Below, piece after piece: positions 25,261-34,569 of a stretch of 58,033 bases of DNA. A program made the translations under genes and the position numbers. Location of the stretch: the NCBI RefSeq assembly GCF_900089955.1, contig NZ_FLQX01000110.1, positions 1 to 58,033 of the forward strand. The letters run 5' to 3'. The notes under the pieces were generated by a model. It did not search any database. It had not been told where the DNA came from and worked only from the letters and a program-made list of their open reading frames with translations. The DNA comes from Candidatus Accumulibacter aalborgensis. Lineage in GTDB: Bacteria; Pseudomonadota; Gammaproteobacteria; Burkholderiales; Rhodocyclaceae. Numbering within the stretch: position 1 is the stretch's first letter; each line of letters begins with the position of its first letter.

Positions 25261-26595
25261 ATGAAACGCGCTCTTCCCGATCTGACAGTCGATCAGCCCG
25301 CAGCGGGCGAGAAAGTGACCCTTGTCCTGCACGCCGATGGGAAGCAGTACGATCTTCCCGTGCTCGGCGGTACCCACGGACCCAAGGTCATCGACGTTCG
25401 GCGGCTTTACGCAGAGACGGGTTACCTCACCTACGACCCGGGATTCATGTCGACCGCCAATTGCGATTCCGCACTCACCTTCATCGACGGCGAGCGCGGC
25501 ATTCTCCTGCACCGCGGGTACGCGATCGAGGATCTAGCGGCGCATGCCGACTTCCTCGAAGTTTGCTATCTTCTGCTTTACGGGAAGTTGCCCACTCAGT
25601 CGGAACTCGGCGACTTCGGCCATGTGATCGGCCACCACAATATGGTCCACGAGCAGTTCAGGCGGTTTTTCGAGGGCTTCCGCCGGGATGCTCCCCCGAT
25701 GGCGGTGATGGTGGGAACCGTTGGCGCGCTCAGCGCGTTCTATCATGACCAGATCGATATTACGGACACCGAGGCGCGCATGGTGGCCACGCACCGCCTC
25801 GTCGCCAAGATGCCAACCATCTGCGCAATGGCCTTCCAGTACTCACGCGGGCAACCCTTCCTGTACCCGCGCAACGACCTGGGTTACGTCCCGAATTTCC
25901 TGCGCATGGCTTTTGGTGTACCGGTCGAGGAATATGTCGTGAACCCCGTCCTGGAGCGGGCGATCAACCGTTTCCTCGTCCTGCACGCCGACCACGAGCA
26001 GAACGCCTCTACCTCGACGGTGCGTATTGCCGGCTCGAGCCGCGCCAATCCGTATGCCTGCGTTGCTGCGGGAATCGCCGCGCTCTGGGGGCCGGACCAC
26101 GGCGGCGCGAACGAGGCGGTGGTGAACATGCTCGAGGAGATCGGCAGCAAGGACCGCATTCCCCTGTACATCAAGCGCGCCAAGGACAGGAGCGATCCTT
26201 TCCGGCTGACCGGTTTCGGTCACCGCGTCTACAAGAATTACGACCCACGAGCGGCGATCCTGCGTGAATCCTGCCACGAGGTGCTCGGCGAACTGGGCAA
26301 GAAGGACGAGCCGTTGTTCGAACTGGCCCTCGAACTTGAGCGCATTGCCCTCGATGATGACTACTTCGTCCAGCGCAAGCTGTTTCCGAACGTCGATTTC
26401 TACTCGGGCATCATGCTGCGGGCCATCGGCTTCCCTACCACGATGTTTCCGCCTCTCTTTGCGCTTGCTCGCACGATCGGCTGGATCGCCCAGTGGAAGG
26501 AGATGATCGAGGCGCCGGACCAGCATATCGCTCGGCCGAGACAGCGTTACACTGGTCATCCGATTCGACCCTACGTGCCTCTCGCGGAGCGCTGA
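25261..26595 (+). CDS. gltA: Type II citrate synthase
   Basis: Cytoplasmic TCA-cycle enzyme that condenses oxaloacetate and acetyl-CoA to citrate; 444 residues, normal for the hexameric Gram-negative type. Active-site blocks are [13 protein letters not shown] (His245), [10 protein letters not shown] (His280), [13 protein letters not shown] and NVDFYSGI (Asp379). Several in-frame codons precede the ATG in the open frame, but GGAAGGAGA at 25247-25255 fixes the start at 25261. Monocistronic, with its own promoter upstream; the convergent modC gene ends 34 bp after its stop. Confidence 0.95.
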   Translation: MKRALPDLTVDQPAAGEKVTLVLHADGKQYDLPVLGGTHGPKVIDVRRLYAETGYLTYDPGFMSTANCDSALTFIDGERGILLHRGYAIEDLAAHADFLEVCYLLLYGKLPTQSELGDFGHVIGHHNMVHEQFRRFFEGFRRDAPPMAVMVGTVGALSAFYHDQIDITDTEARMVATHRLVAKMPTICAMAFQYSRGQPFLYPRNDLGYVPNFLRMAFGVPVEEYVVNPVLERAINRFLVLHADHEQNASTSTVRIAGSSRANPYACVAAGIAALWGPDHGGANEAVVNMLEEIGSKDRIPLYIKRAKDRSDPFRLTGFGHRVYKNYDPRAAILRESCHEVLGELGKKDEPLFELALELERIALDDDYFVQRKLFPNVDFYSGIMLRAIGFPTTMFPPLFALARTIGWIAQWKEMIEAPDQHIARPRQRYTGHPIRPYVPLAER

Positions 26596-26629
26596 GACGC
26601 GAGCCTGCACGGCTCTTTGCGGGCTGTGA

Positions 26630-27763
26630 TCATGGCGGGAGATCGCCGGCAGCGCCGAGTTGGGCGATGATGGCCGGGTCGGCGGGGATCAGGCGAATGG
26701 CTGATTTCTGTAACTGCAGCAGTACGCTGGCGCCGGGGTCGATGCCGCGCCGTTGCGCAACCGACGCGCCTATGGCGAACGACAGGGCTGCGTCGCGGCG
26801 ATCGGCGACGCGCGCGGTCACCGTCGCGTGGCCGCGCCAGGCGAGTCTTTCGCTGACCCGTGCGGCGACGGTGTTCTCACGATCGACCTGGTGTTCGCGC
26901 ACCAGGACGACGCCGCCCTCGGGAACCAGCCAGCAGACCGTGTCGCCGACCGCAAAATCCGGCTGGTGAGTCGCCAGTAGCGGTCGGCCTAGCCATTCGA
27001 CGACTGTCGTGTCGCTTTCCGGCGACTGCTGTCGCACCTGGCCGACAAAGAGGTTTGGCTGGTCGGTGAGACGGGCGACGAGTGCGCTTACCGGCCGCGC
27101 GAGCATCTCGTCCGGAGGCGCCGTCTGCAGTGTGCGGCCGTGATGGAGAACGGTCATCCGGTCGGCGAGCAGGCTCGCCTCTTCCAGGTCGTGCGTGACG
27201 AGGACGATCGGGATGGCCAGCGAGCGCCGCAGCTCGATCAACTGGCGTAGCAGTTTGCGGCGCGTGACCTGGTCGACCGCCGAGAACGGCTCGTCGAGCA
27301 GCAGCACCTGCGGCTCACGGGCCAGTGCGCGGGCCAGCGCCACGCGTTGCTGTTGGCCGCCGGAGAGCTCGCCGGGGCGACGCGTCTCGAGGCCTTCGAG
27401 GTTGGCGCGCGCCAGCCATTGACGCGCCTTCGCGGCGCGCTGGTGGGCCGGCAGATGGTGCAGGGCCAGCGCCACGTTGGCCAGTGCCGTCAGGTGCGGG
27501 AAGAGCGCGTAGTGTTGAAAGACGAAGCCAACCCGGCGCTGTTGCGGCGTCACATTGACGCCGCGGCCGGCGTCGAACCAGGTTTCGTCAGCACAGCGCA
27601 CATGGCCGCCGGTCGGCCGGTGCAGCCCGGCGAGGCAGCGCAGGATGGTCGACTTGCCGCTGCCCGACGGGCCAACCAGCGCCAGCAGTTCGCCGTTCGC
27701 ACAGGTGATGTCGGCGGCCAGCGGGATCGGTGCCGACTGTTCGAGTCGGGCGCTCAGGGTCAT
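26630..27763 (-). CDS. modC: Molybdate ABC transporter ATPase
   Basis: Cytoplasmic ATPase of the molybdate importer, 377 residues. Walker A is GPSGSGKST (31-39), the signature ELSGGQQQRVALARAL and Walker B LLLDEPF. The C-terminal third (about 260-377) is a MOP/TOBE-type oxyanion-binding region typical of ModC. Its ATG overlaps the stop of modB in an ATGA arrangement. The longer frame upstream reads through modB in another phase and is not coding. Last gene of the operon. Confidence 0.95.
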   Translation of the reverse strand: MTLSARLEQSAPIPLAADITCANGELLALVGPSGSGKSTILRCLAGLHRPTGGHVRCADETWFDAGRGVNVTPQQRRVGFVFQHYALFPHLTALANVALALHHLPAHQRAAKARQWLARANLEGLETRRPGELSGGQQQRVALARALAREPQVLLLDEPFSAVDQVTRRKLLRQLIELRRSLAIPIVLVTHDLEEASLLADRMTVLHHGRTLQTAPPDEMLARPVSALVARLTDQPNLFVGQVRQQSPESDTTVVEWLGRPLLATHQPDFAVGDTVCWLVPEGGVVLVREHQVDRENTVAARVSERLAWRGHATVTARVADRRDAALSFAIGASVAQRRGIDPGASVLLQLQKSAIRLIPADPAIIAQLGAAGDLPP

Positions 27764-28422
27764 CGGCCGGTGACTGAACGGCCGAGACGGCTGACCAGCG
27801 CCACGGCGATGAACGAGAGGACCAACAGCAGGGCGGACATTCCGGCCGCTGCCGAATCGTTGAACGCCTGCGCCTGGTCGTAGATAGCGATGGCGATGGT
27901 TCGCGTCTCGCCGGGTAGGCTGCCGCCGACCATCAGGACGACGCCGAATTCGCCTAGCGTGTGCGCAAAGGTCAGCGCCAGCGCGGCGGCGATTCCCGGC
28001 CAGGCGAGCGGCAGTTCGACGCGCAGGAAAGTTTGCCAGCGCGACAGGCCGGAGACCCACGCCGCTTCGCGCACTTCGCGCGGAATGGCCGCGAAGGCGC
28101 GCTGCATCGGCTGGACGGCAAAAGGCAGGTTGAAAATCAACGAGGCGGCGAGCAGGCCGTCGAAGGTGAACACCAGTGCCCGGCCGGTCAGCGCGTGGTA
28201 CAACTCAGCCAGCGGCGAAGCGCCGCCGAAGCCGAGCAGCAGGTAGTAGCCGAGCACCGTCGGTGGCAGGACCAGCGGTAACAGGATCGCCGCTTCGATG
28301 GCGCCCTGGCCGCGAAACGGCGACCACGCGAGTCGCCGCGCCAGCCAGACGGCGAAAGGGAGAAGCAACAGCGCCGTGGCGGCAGCCAGTTGCAGCGACA
28401 GCGAGAGGGCCTGCCAGTCCAT
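27760..28422 (-). CDS. modB: Molybdate ABC transporter permease
   Basis: Inner-membrane permease of 220 residues with about five membrane helices. The EAA loop appears as REVREAAWVSGLSRWQTFLR, the site that contacts ModC. It overlaps modC by 4 bp and starts 7 bp after modA, so the three are translationally linked. Confidence 0.95.
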   Translation of the reverse strand: MDWQALSLSLQLAAATALLLLPFAVWLARRLAWSPFRGQGAIEAAILLPLVLPPTVLGYYLLLGFGGASPLAELYHALTGRALVFTFDGLLAASLIFNLPFAVQPMQRAFAAIPREVREAAWVSGLSRWQTFLRVELPLAWPGIAAALALTFAHTLGEFGVVLMVGGSLPGETRTIAIAIYDQAQAFNDSAAAGMSALLLVLSFIAVALVSRLGRSVTGR

Positions 28423-28429
28423 GAGCTGA

Positions 28430-29203
28430 TCACCTGGCCGGCAACGAGAAACCGTAATGTTCGAAGACGGCGCGTGCAGCGGGTTGTTGCAGGTAGTCGT
28501 AGAAAGCCGTCGCCTCCGGGCTCGCCCGTCTGGTCAACGCCATACGCTGGCGCAGGGGGGGGTGCCAGCTCTCGGGAATCAGCGCTGCTTCGCCACGTTC
28601 CGACAGTTCCGGCGAGCGGACCAGCGACCAGGCGACGATTCCGCCCTGGGCCGAGCCGCTGAGCGCGAACTGCGCCGCCTGGGCAACATTCTCGCCGAAC
28701 ACCAGTCGGCCCTGCAGCGCCTGCCAGAGGCCGGCATGTTCGAGGGCGGCGCGGGCGGCCCGCCCGTAGGGCGCGTGTGCGGGGTTGGCGATCGCCAGAC
28801 GCTGCAGGCGGCCATCGGCAAGCGTCGCGGCCAGGCCGCGCAGTTGGCCATCGACCGGCAGCGGCGATCCGGGTGGCGCCAGTAGCGCAATACGGCCAAT
28901 GGCGTACAGTCGACCCCGGTCGCGCAGCAGGCCCTGCGCCGCCAGGCGGAAAATGTAGTCCTCGTCGGCCGACAGGAAGAGGTCGAAAGGGGCTCCTTGC
29001 GGAATCTGGCGGGCGAAATTGCCGGAAGAACCGAAGGAGATCTGGACCTTGCTGCCGGTCTGCTGGGCGTAGGTGGCGGCGATCTCGCCGAGGGCGAACT
29101 TCAGGTCGGCGGCCGCGGCCACACGAGGCGCGTCGGCGAGGCTCATGCTGGCAAAAAAAGCCAGCGGCAAGAGGCAAAGGCGCCGCCGGGACCCCTGACG
29201 CAT
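28430..29203 (-). CDS. modA: Molybdate-binding periplasmic protein
   Basis: Periplasmic solute-binding protein of 257 residues. Signal peptide about 1-30 (ADAPRVAAAADL). Ligand-binding blocks are FGSSGNFARQI, which supplies the serine pair of ModA proteins, and PFDLFLSADEDY. It starts 4 bp after the stop of the D-2-hydroxyacid dehydrogenase gene, with no room for its own promoter or a ModE site, so it appears to be expressed as part of a larger operon. Confidence 0.92.
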   Translation of the reverse strand: MRQGSRRRLCLLPLAFFASMSLADAPRVAAAADLKFALGEIAATYAQQTGSKVQISFGSSGNFARQIPQGAPFDLFLSADEDYIFRLAAQGLLRDRGRLYAIGRIALLAPPGSPLPVDGQLRGLAATLADGRLQRLAIANPAHAPYGRAARAALEHAGLWQALQGRLVFGENVAQAAQFALSGSAQGGIVAWSLVRSPELSERGEAALIPESWHPPLRQRMALTRRASPEATAFYDYLQQPAARAVFEHYGFSLPAR

Positions 29204-29207
29204 CGGC

Positions 29208-30164
29208 TCAGGCGACCCGGTTCTGCGGCTCGCCGCGGGCGAAGGCTTCGAGGTTGGTGGTCAACTGGTCGGCGAGGGCCTGCATCGCCGGGCCGCTTGC
29301 CCAGGCGACATGCGGCGTCAGGAGGAAGTTGGGCAGCGCAAGCAGTTGCGGTGCCAAAAGCACGTTGCCCGCGCTCGGCGGCTCGGTGGTCAACACGTCG
29401 CAAGCGGCGCCGGCGATCCAGCCTTCCTGCAAGGCCCGCGCCAGCGCTGTCTCATTGACCAGACCGCCGCGCGCGGTGTTGATCAGCAGGGCTGAACGCT
29501 TCATGGCGCGCAGTTCGGGCTCGCCGATCAGGTCTGTCGTCGCTGTCGTCAGCGGGCAGTGCAGCGAGACCGCGTCAGCCTCGCGCAGGGCATCGGCGAA
29601 TGGCGTGTGACCCGGACGGACGCCTGGCGCGCCTTTGCGCTCGCAGCGCAGGATGCGCATGCCGAAAGCCTCGGCCAGTCGGGCGACACCGCTGCCGAGG
29701 CTACCGCTGCCGATCAGCGCGAGCGTCGCCCCGTGCAGGTCGCGGATCGGGTAGTCGAAACAGCAGAACTGGTCGGAACGTTGCCAGTTGCCGGCTGCTA
29801 CGGCCTGGTGATAGCCGAGCAGATTGCGCGACAGCGCCAGCAACAAGGCGAGGACATGCTCGGGAACGGTATGGACGGCGTAGCCGCGAATGTTGGCAAC
29901 GACGATGCCGCGGGCGCGGCAGGCTTCGAGGTCGACGTTGTTGGTGCCGGTCGCAGTGACGGCGACCATCTTCAATGCCGGCAGTGCCCCGACCAGTGCC
30001 GCGCCAATCGGCAGCTTGTTCACGATCGCAATCGTCGCGTCGGCGAGTCGGCCTTCGAGTTGGGCCGGCAAGGTTTTCGCATGTTCGACCCAGTGATGGG
30101 GGAAATCCGGCCGGCGAACCTCGGCGATGATCGAATCGCGTTCGAGATAGACGATGCGGTGCAT
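29208..30164 (-). CDS. D-2-hydroxyacid dehydrogenase (NAD-dependent)
   Basis: Cytoplasmic oxidoreductase of 318 residues in the D-isomer 2-hydroxyacid dehydrogenase family, reducing or oxidising a 2-oxo/2-hydroxy acid such as glycerate or hydroxypyruvate. The Rossmann motif GSGSLGSGVARLAEAFG is near the middle. The catalytic Arg, Glu and His are in LINTARGGLVNE, the segment around Asp-Val-Leu-Thr-Thr-Glu-Pro, and LTPHVAW. The ATG at 30164 lies 4 nt after the stop of the half-ALDH gene. Its link to molybdate uptake is unexplained. Confidence 0.9.
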   Translation of the reverse strand: MHRIVYLERDSIIAEVRRPDFPHHWVEHAKTLPAQLEGRLADATIAIVNKLPIGAALVGALPALKMVAVTATGTNNVDLEACRARGIVVANIRGYAVHTVPEHVLALLLALSRNLLGYHQAVAAGNWQRSDQFCCFDYPIRDLHGATLALIGSGSLGSGVARLAEAFGMRILRCERKGAPGVRPGHTPFADALREADAVSLHCPLTTATTDLIGEPELRAMKRSALLINTARGGLVNETALARALQEGWIAGAACDVLTTEPPSAGNVLLAPQLLALPNFLLTPHVAWASGPAMQALADQLTTNLEAFARGEPQNRVA

Positions 30165-30168
30165 GGCT

Positions 30169-30876
30169 TCAGTCGGCAAAAGGCTTGCCGTGACGATCGG
30201 CGATGGCGCTCACTCTGGCGCCCAGCGCCGGATCACCGGCAAAGAACACGAGGCTGACTTGCTGCGCTGCGCAAAGGCCTTCGATCGCCGCCAGGTCCCC
30301 CTGCAGGACGTTGACCACGCCGCCCGGAAAACCGCTCAGCGCCGTCAGTTCAGCCAGCGCGAAGGCCGCCGCGGGCGCTTTCGGGCTCGGTTTGAGGATC
30401 ACCGTTGCGCCCGTCAGCAGGGCCGGAACGGCCGCTTGCAAGAGACCCAGCAAGGGCGCGCCGTCGTCGCTGACGATGGCCACGATGCGGCTGCTGCCGG
30501 TGGTCGCCGTGTCGTCGCTTGCTGCGCCGCGCAGCAGAGCGACGGTGTCGCCCACCTCGGCCGCTGCGAGAACAGCGTCCTTGCCGGTCTCTTCAGCGAT
30601 CAGGCCGGCAAAGTGTTCCGCGTATGCCGCCAACTCATCGCCGACCAGCGCGAGCAGTGCCGCACGTTCGCCGACCGCGCGGGCCGACCAGGCGGGCAGC
30701 GCAGCGCTTGCCGAGTCGACGGCAGCCAGCGCTTCGACGCTCCCGCACAGGGGTGTCCGCCGCTTGATCTGGCCACTCCTCGGGTCGCGGACATCGAAAA
30801 AAGCTGGCGCCATGGTCAGATATGCGTGGCCGTTGATCCACAGTGGGATGGCCAGGATTTCATCGGTTTCGGTCAT
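30169..30876 (-). pseudogene. Half-length aldehyde dehydrogenase (NAD-binding part only)
   Basis: 235 residues matching the N-terminal, NAD-binding half of the ALDH superfamily. Visible blocks are DPRSGQIKRRTP, ALPAWSARAVGERAALL, EETGKD, LLTGATVILKPSPKAP and GFPGGVVNVLQGD. It stops after RHGKPFAD, just where full-length enzymes (about 480 residues) continue with LELGGK and the catalytic Cys domain. The catalytic Cys and general-base Glu are therefore absent. GAGGAG precedes the ATG, so it is probably still translated. It is the first gene of the operon with the hydroxyacid dehydrogenase and modABC. It may be a deletion remnant or a repurposed domain. Confidence 0.75.
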
Positions 30877-31073
30877 TGCACTCCTCGGCAAAGTGGCCAG
30901 ATGACGCGTCGCCCAGCGGGCAGCGGGCGAGCAGCGGCGTGCCCAATAGTATTCCGCCACCGGGCAAAACGGAAGCTGTCGACCACCAGACGATGGCCGG
31001 GCGATTACCGACAACTGAAGGCCGATGACTTCAATGGCCAGGCAAAGCGATCCTGCTGTCGCAAGTCCAGCGA

Positions 31074-31112
31074 TTCAAACCGCCGCGGGTTTGTCGTATA
31101 ATGCGGCGGTTT
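31074..31112 (+). promoter_or_regulatory. petABC promoter flanked by an inverted repeat
   Basis: -35-like TTCAAA (31074-31079) and perfect -10 TATAAT (31097-31102), 17-nt spacer, 52 bp upstream of petA. A perfect 10-bp inverted repeat, AAACCGCCGC (31077-31086) and GCGGCGGTTT (31103-31112), brackets the -10 box and may be an operator. Confidence 0.7.
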
Positions 31113-31153
31113 AGTTCGTACCAACTTTTCATTACGTCCTGGGAACCAGCGCT

Positions 31154-31750
31154 ATGAGCAATGAGTGCAAAGTGGACGGCGGGAGGCGGCGGCTGATCGT
31201 CGCGACCGCTGCGGTCGGCGGCGTGGGGGCAATAGTCGCGCTCGTGCCTTTCATCTCGAGTATGCTGCCGTCCGAGCGAGCCAAGGCGGCCGGTGCGCCG
31301 GTCGAAGTTGACATCGCCAGTCTGGAGCCTGGTCAGATGATGACCGTCGAGTGGCGAGGAAAACCGGTATGGATCGTCAACCGTACCCCGAATATGCTCG
31401 AAACGCTGCCCAAGCTCGATGACGCGGTGGCGGATCCGAAATCGGAAAAGCCGATGCAGCCGGCGTACTGCAAGAATGAGGGGCGCTCGATCAAGCCTGA
31501 AATTCTGGTTGCCGTCGGGATTTGCACCCATTTGGGCTGTTCGCCATCGGCCAAATTCAAGAAGGGTAGCGAGGACGGCATGGACAGTAGCTGGCTGGGC
31601 GGCTTCCTCTGCCCGTGTCACGGTTCTACCTTCGACTTCGCCGGGCGGGTCTTCAAGAACAAGCCGGCACCGGACAACCTTGAGGTGCCGCCGCACATGT
31701 ACCTGTCGGAGAAGCGCATTCTCATCGGCGAAGACAAGAAGGGGGCTTAA
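31154..31750 (+). CDS. petA: Ubiquinol-cytochrome c reductase Rieske iron-sulfur subunit
   Basis: 198-residue Rieske protein of the bc1 complex, passing electrons from quinol to cytochrome c1 on the periplasmic side. A Tat-type N-terminus (GGRRRLIVATAA) is followed by one membrane anchor (about 12-35). The 2Fe-2S ligands are in CTHLGC (Cys124, His126) and CPCHGS (Cys153, His156), with the disulfide pair Cys129/Cys155. First gene of petABC; the cytochrome b gene starts 3 bp after its stop. Confidence 0.97.
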   Translation: MSNECKVDGGRRRLIVATAAVGGVGAIVALVPFISSMLPSERAKAAGAPVEVDIASLEPGQMMTVEWRGKPVWIVNRTPNMLETLPKLDDAVADPKSEKPMQPAYCKNEGRSIKPEILVAVGICTHLGCSPSAKFKKGSEDGMDSSWLGGFLCPCHGSTFDFAGRVFKNKPAPDNLEVPPHMYLSEKRILIGEDKKGA

Positions 31751-31753
31751 GCC

Positions 31754-33073
31754 ATGGCGTCGAATACGGATTTCGAGAAGTACAAGTCTGACGGTTCCCT
31801 GCAGGGCCATCTGCTCGAGTGGGTTGACGCCCGCTTCCCGGCAACGTCGATGTGGCGCGCGCATCTGTCCGAGTACTATGCGCCGAAGAATTTCAACTTC
31901 TGGTACTTCTTCGGCTCGCTGGCGATGCTCGTGCTGGTCATCCAGATCGTCACCGGCATCTTCCTCGTCATGCACTACAAGCCGGACGCTTCGCTCAACG
32001 CGAATGGCATTCCAGTGGCTTTTGCCAGCGTCGAATACATCATGCGCGACGTCAACTGGGGCTGGTTGATCCGCTACATGCACTCAACCGGCGCTTCGGC
32101 ATTCTTCGTCGTCGTTTATCTGCACATGTTCCGCGGCATGTTGTACGGTTCTTATCGGCAACCGCGCGAACTGATCTGGATCTTCGGCACACTGATCTTC
32201 CTGTGTCTGATGGCCGAGGCTTTCATGGGCTATCTGCTGCCCTGGGGACAGATGTCGTTCTGGGGAGCGCAGGTGATCGTCAACCTGTTCTCTGCGATTC
32301 CGCTGATCGGCGAGCCACTGTCGATCTGGATTCGTGGCGACTTCGTTGTCGGCGACGCGACGCTCAACCGCTTCTTCTCGTTTCACGTCATCGCGGTGCC
32401 GCTGGTGCTGCTCGGCCTCGTCGCCGCACACATCCTCGCGCTGCATGAAGTCGGCTCGAACAACCCGGACGGCATCGAGATCAAGAAGCGCAAGGATGCC
32501 AACGGACATCCGCTCGACGGCATACCCTTCCACCCGTACTACACGGTCAAGGATATCGTCGGCGTGGTGGTGTTCCTGATGGTCTTCTCGATCATCGTCT
32601 TCTTCGCGCCAGAGGGTGGCGGTTACCTCCTCGAGTACAACAACTTCCTCCCTGCCGATCCACTGAAGACCCCGCTGCACATCGCTCCGGTGTGGTATTT
32701 CACGCCCTACTACTCTCTCCTGCGCGCCATGGTCTGGCCGTTGTTTGGCATCGACGCCAAGTTCTGGGGTGTCGTGGCGATGGGTGGCGGCGTCGTGATT
32801 CTGGCCTTTCTGCCGTGGCTCGACCGTAGTCCGGTCAAGTCGATCCGCTACCGTGGCCCGATCTTCAAGACCTTGCTGACCATCTTCGTGATCGCGTTTG
32901 TCATTCTTGGTTTCCTTGGCACGAAACCGCCGTCCTACGTTTTCTTCGGCGTCATCCCGGGCGCCCCGGTGGCGCAGCTTCTCAGCGCGTACTACTTCCT
33001 CTACTTCCTGACCATGCCCTGGTGGTCGAAGATAGACAAGTACAGGCCGGAACCCGACCGCGTGACGATGTGA
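31754..33073 (+). CDS. petB: Cytochrome b subunit of bc1 complex
   Basis: Integral membrane subunit of 439 residues with about eight helices and two haems b. Typical blocks are GWLIRYMHSTGASAFF, GYLLPWGQMSFWGAQV and the quinol-site PDNY-like region, here LPADPLKTPLHI. The C-terminal third carries the fifth to eighth helices including IAPVWYFTPYYSLLRA. Catalyses the bifurcated oxidation of quinol that drives proton translocation. RBS is weak but translation is coupled to petA. Confidence 0.97.
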   Translation: MASNTDFEKYKSDGSLQGHLLEWVDARFPATSMWRAHLSEYYAPKNFNFWYFFGSLAMLVLVIQIVTGIFLVMHYKPDASLNANGIPVAFASVEYIMRDVNWGWLIRYMHSTGASAFFVVVYLHMFRGMLYGSYRQPRELIWIFGTLIFLCLMAEAFMGYLLPWGQMSFWGAQVIVNLFSAIPLIGEPLSIWIRGDFVVGDATLNRFFSFHVIAVPLVLLGLVAAHILALHEVGSNNPDGIEIKKRKDANGHPLDGIPFHPYYTVKDIVGVVVFLMVFSIIVFFAPEGGGYLLEYNNFLPADPLKTPLHIAPVWYFTPYYSLLRAMVWPLFGIDAKFWGVVAMGGGVVILAFLPWLDRSPVKSIRYRGPIFKTLLTIFVIAFVILGFLGTKPPSYVFFGVIPGAPVAQLLSAYYFLYFLTMPWWSKIDKYRPEPDRVTM

Positions 33074-33086
33074 AGGAATGCAAAAA

Positions 33087-33797
33087 ATGAAAAAACTGCT
33101 TACGGCATTGCTCTTTGCCCCGGTCATCGCTCTGGCCAGTGGCGCGGGTGTCCACCTTGACAAGGCGCCGGACGTGCAGGGCGACAACGCAGCCCTGCAA
33201 AGCGGCGCCAGGACCTTCGTCAACTATTGCCTGAACTGCCATGGAGCCAGCTTCGTCCGCTACAGTCGCCTGACCGAACTCGGCCTGACCGAGCAGCAGG
33301 TCAAGGAGAACCTGATGTTCACGGCGGTCAAGATCGCCGAACCGATGCGCATCGCGGCTCGTTCGGACGAGCAGAAGCTGTGGTTTGGCGCGGCCCCCCC
33401 GGACCTGACGCTGGTCGCGCGCGCCCGTGCTTCGGAAGAGGGTAGTGGTGCCGACTGGCTGTACACCTATTTGCGCTCCTTCTACGTCGACGAAAAACGG
33501 CCCACCGGCTGGAACAACACTCTTTTCCCGAACGTCGGCATGCCCAACGTCCTCTGGGAGTCGCAGGGCTTGCAGGAATTAAACAAGGATCACCATCTTG
33601 AACTGCTTGTTCCCGGCAAACTCTCGCCTGCCGAGTACGACAAACAGATCGCTGATCTGGTTGGCTTCCTGGTATGGATGTCCGAGCCCGATGCCGGTTT
33701 CCGCAAGCGGCTCGGTTTTGGCGTGCTGGCTTTTCTCGTCGTTCTCTTCGGCGTCGCCTATCCGCTGAAGAAAGCGTACTGGAAAGACGTCAAGTAA
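33087..33797 (+). CDS. petC: Cytochrome c1 subunit of bc1 complex
   Basis: Periplasmic-facing cytochrome c1 of 236 residues. Signal peptide about 1-18, haem motif CLNCH (48-52), probable distal Met in the segment near LFPNVGMP, and a C-terminal membrane anchor (LGFGVLAFLVVLFGVAY). Two nearby ATGs are in frame (33078 and 33087); AAGGA at 33073-33077 sits correctly for the second. It accepts electrons from the Rieske protein. Confidence 0.95.
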   Translation: MKKLLTALLFAPVIALASGAGVHLDKAPDVQGDNAALQSGARTFVNYCLNCHGASFVRYSRLTELGLTEQQVKENLMFTAVKIAEPMRIAARSDEQKLWFGAAPPDLTLVARARASEEGSGADWLYTYLRSFYVDEKRPTGWNNTLFPNVGMPNVLWESQGLQELNKDHHLELLVPGKLSPAEYDKQIADLVGFLVWMSEPDAGFRKRLGFGVLAFLVVLFGVAYPLKKAYWKDVK

Positions 33798-33900
33798 GCC
33801 GAAGAACAAGCGCCAGTTTTCAGGCCGCGGCATCGCCGGCAAGGGCGCGAAAAGCACCCGTCGCCGTCGCGATGCCGATTCGTTTTTGAGGGTATTGATC

Positions 33901-34497
33901 ATGATGAATCTCTATTCGGGAACCACCTGCCCGTTCAGTCACCGTTGCCGTATCGTGCTCTATGAAAAGGGTATGGATTTCCAGGTGATCGATGTCGATC
34001 TCTTCGCCAAACCGGAAGACATCGCCATCATCAACCCCTATGGCCGTGTTCCGGTACTCGTTGAACGCGACCTCATCCTCTATGAGCCGAACATCATCAA
34101 CGAGTATATCGATGAGCGCTTTCCGCATCCGCAGTTGATGCCCGCGGACCCGATCATGCGTGCGCGTGCGCGCCAACTCCTGATCACCATGGAACGTGAG
34201 GTTTTTGCCTACATCGAACCGCTGGAAAAGAACAGCAAGGCCGCAGACAAGTCTCGTCAACAAATTCGCGATCGCCTCACTGAAATGGCCCCGGTCTTCG
34301 TCAAGCAGAAGCACATGCTCGGTGAAGAGTTCTCGATGCTCGACGTCGCCATCGCGCCGCTGCTCTGGCGGCTCGATCACTACGGTATCGAGTTGTCGAG
34401 AGTCGCGGCGCCCTTGATGAAGTATGGCGAGCGGATCTTCAGCCGTCAGGGCTTCATCGATGCGCTGACGCCGTCAGAGAAAGCCATGCGCAAGTAG
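33901..34497 (+). CDS. sspA: Stringent starvation protein A
   Basis: 198-residue GST-fold protein that binds RNA polymerase and alters promoter choice under starvation and acid stress. An N-terminal thioredoxin-like domain (NLYSGTTCPFSHRCRIVLYE) is followed by the all-helical GST C-terminal domain. The PHP surface patch of SspA appears as RFPHPQLMP. GAGGG lies 8 nt before ATG 33901. Its place between petC and sspB is the usual betaproteobacterial order. Confidence 0.93.
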   Translation: MMNLYSGTTCPFSHRCRIVLYEKGMDFQVIDVDLFAKPEDIAIINPYGRVPVLVERDLILYEPNIINEYIDERFPHPQLMPADPIMRARARQLLITMEREVFAYIEPLEKNSKAADKSRQQIRDRLTEMAPVFVKQKHMLGEEFSMLDVAIAPLLWRLDHYGIELSRVAAPLMKYGERIFSRQGFIDALTPSEKAMRK

Positions 34498-34499
34498 AC

Positions 34500-34547
34500 G
34501 CGGCAAGCAGCACCCGGCAATGTCCACAGTTGCCGGGTGCTTGCCGC
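34500..34547. terminator. Long hairpin between sspA and sspB
   Basis: Stem of 18 pairs with a 3-nt bulge in the left arm; the right arm is TTGCCGGGTGCTTGCCGC (34530-34547). It starts just after the sspA stop and ends 22 nt before the sspB ATG. No T-run follows. It could attenuate read-through into sspB or protect the upstream transcript. Confidence 0.6.
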
Positions 34548-34569
34548 ACCTCAATCCCTCGTGACTGGA

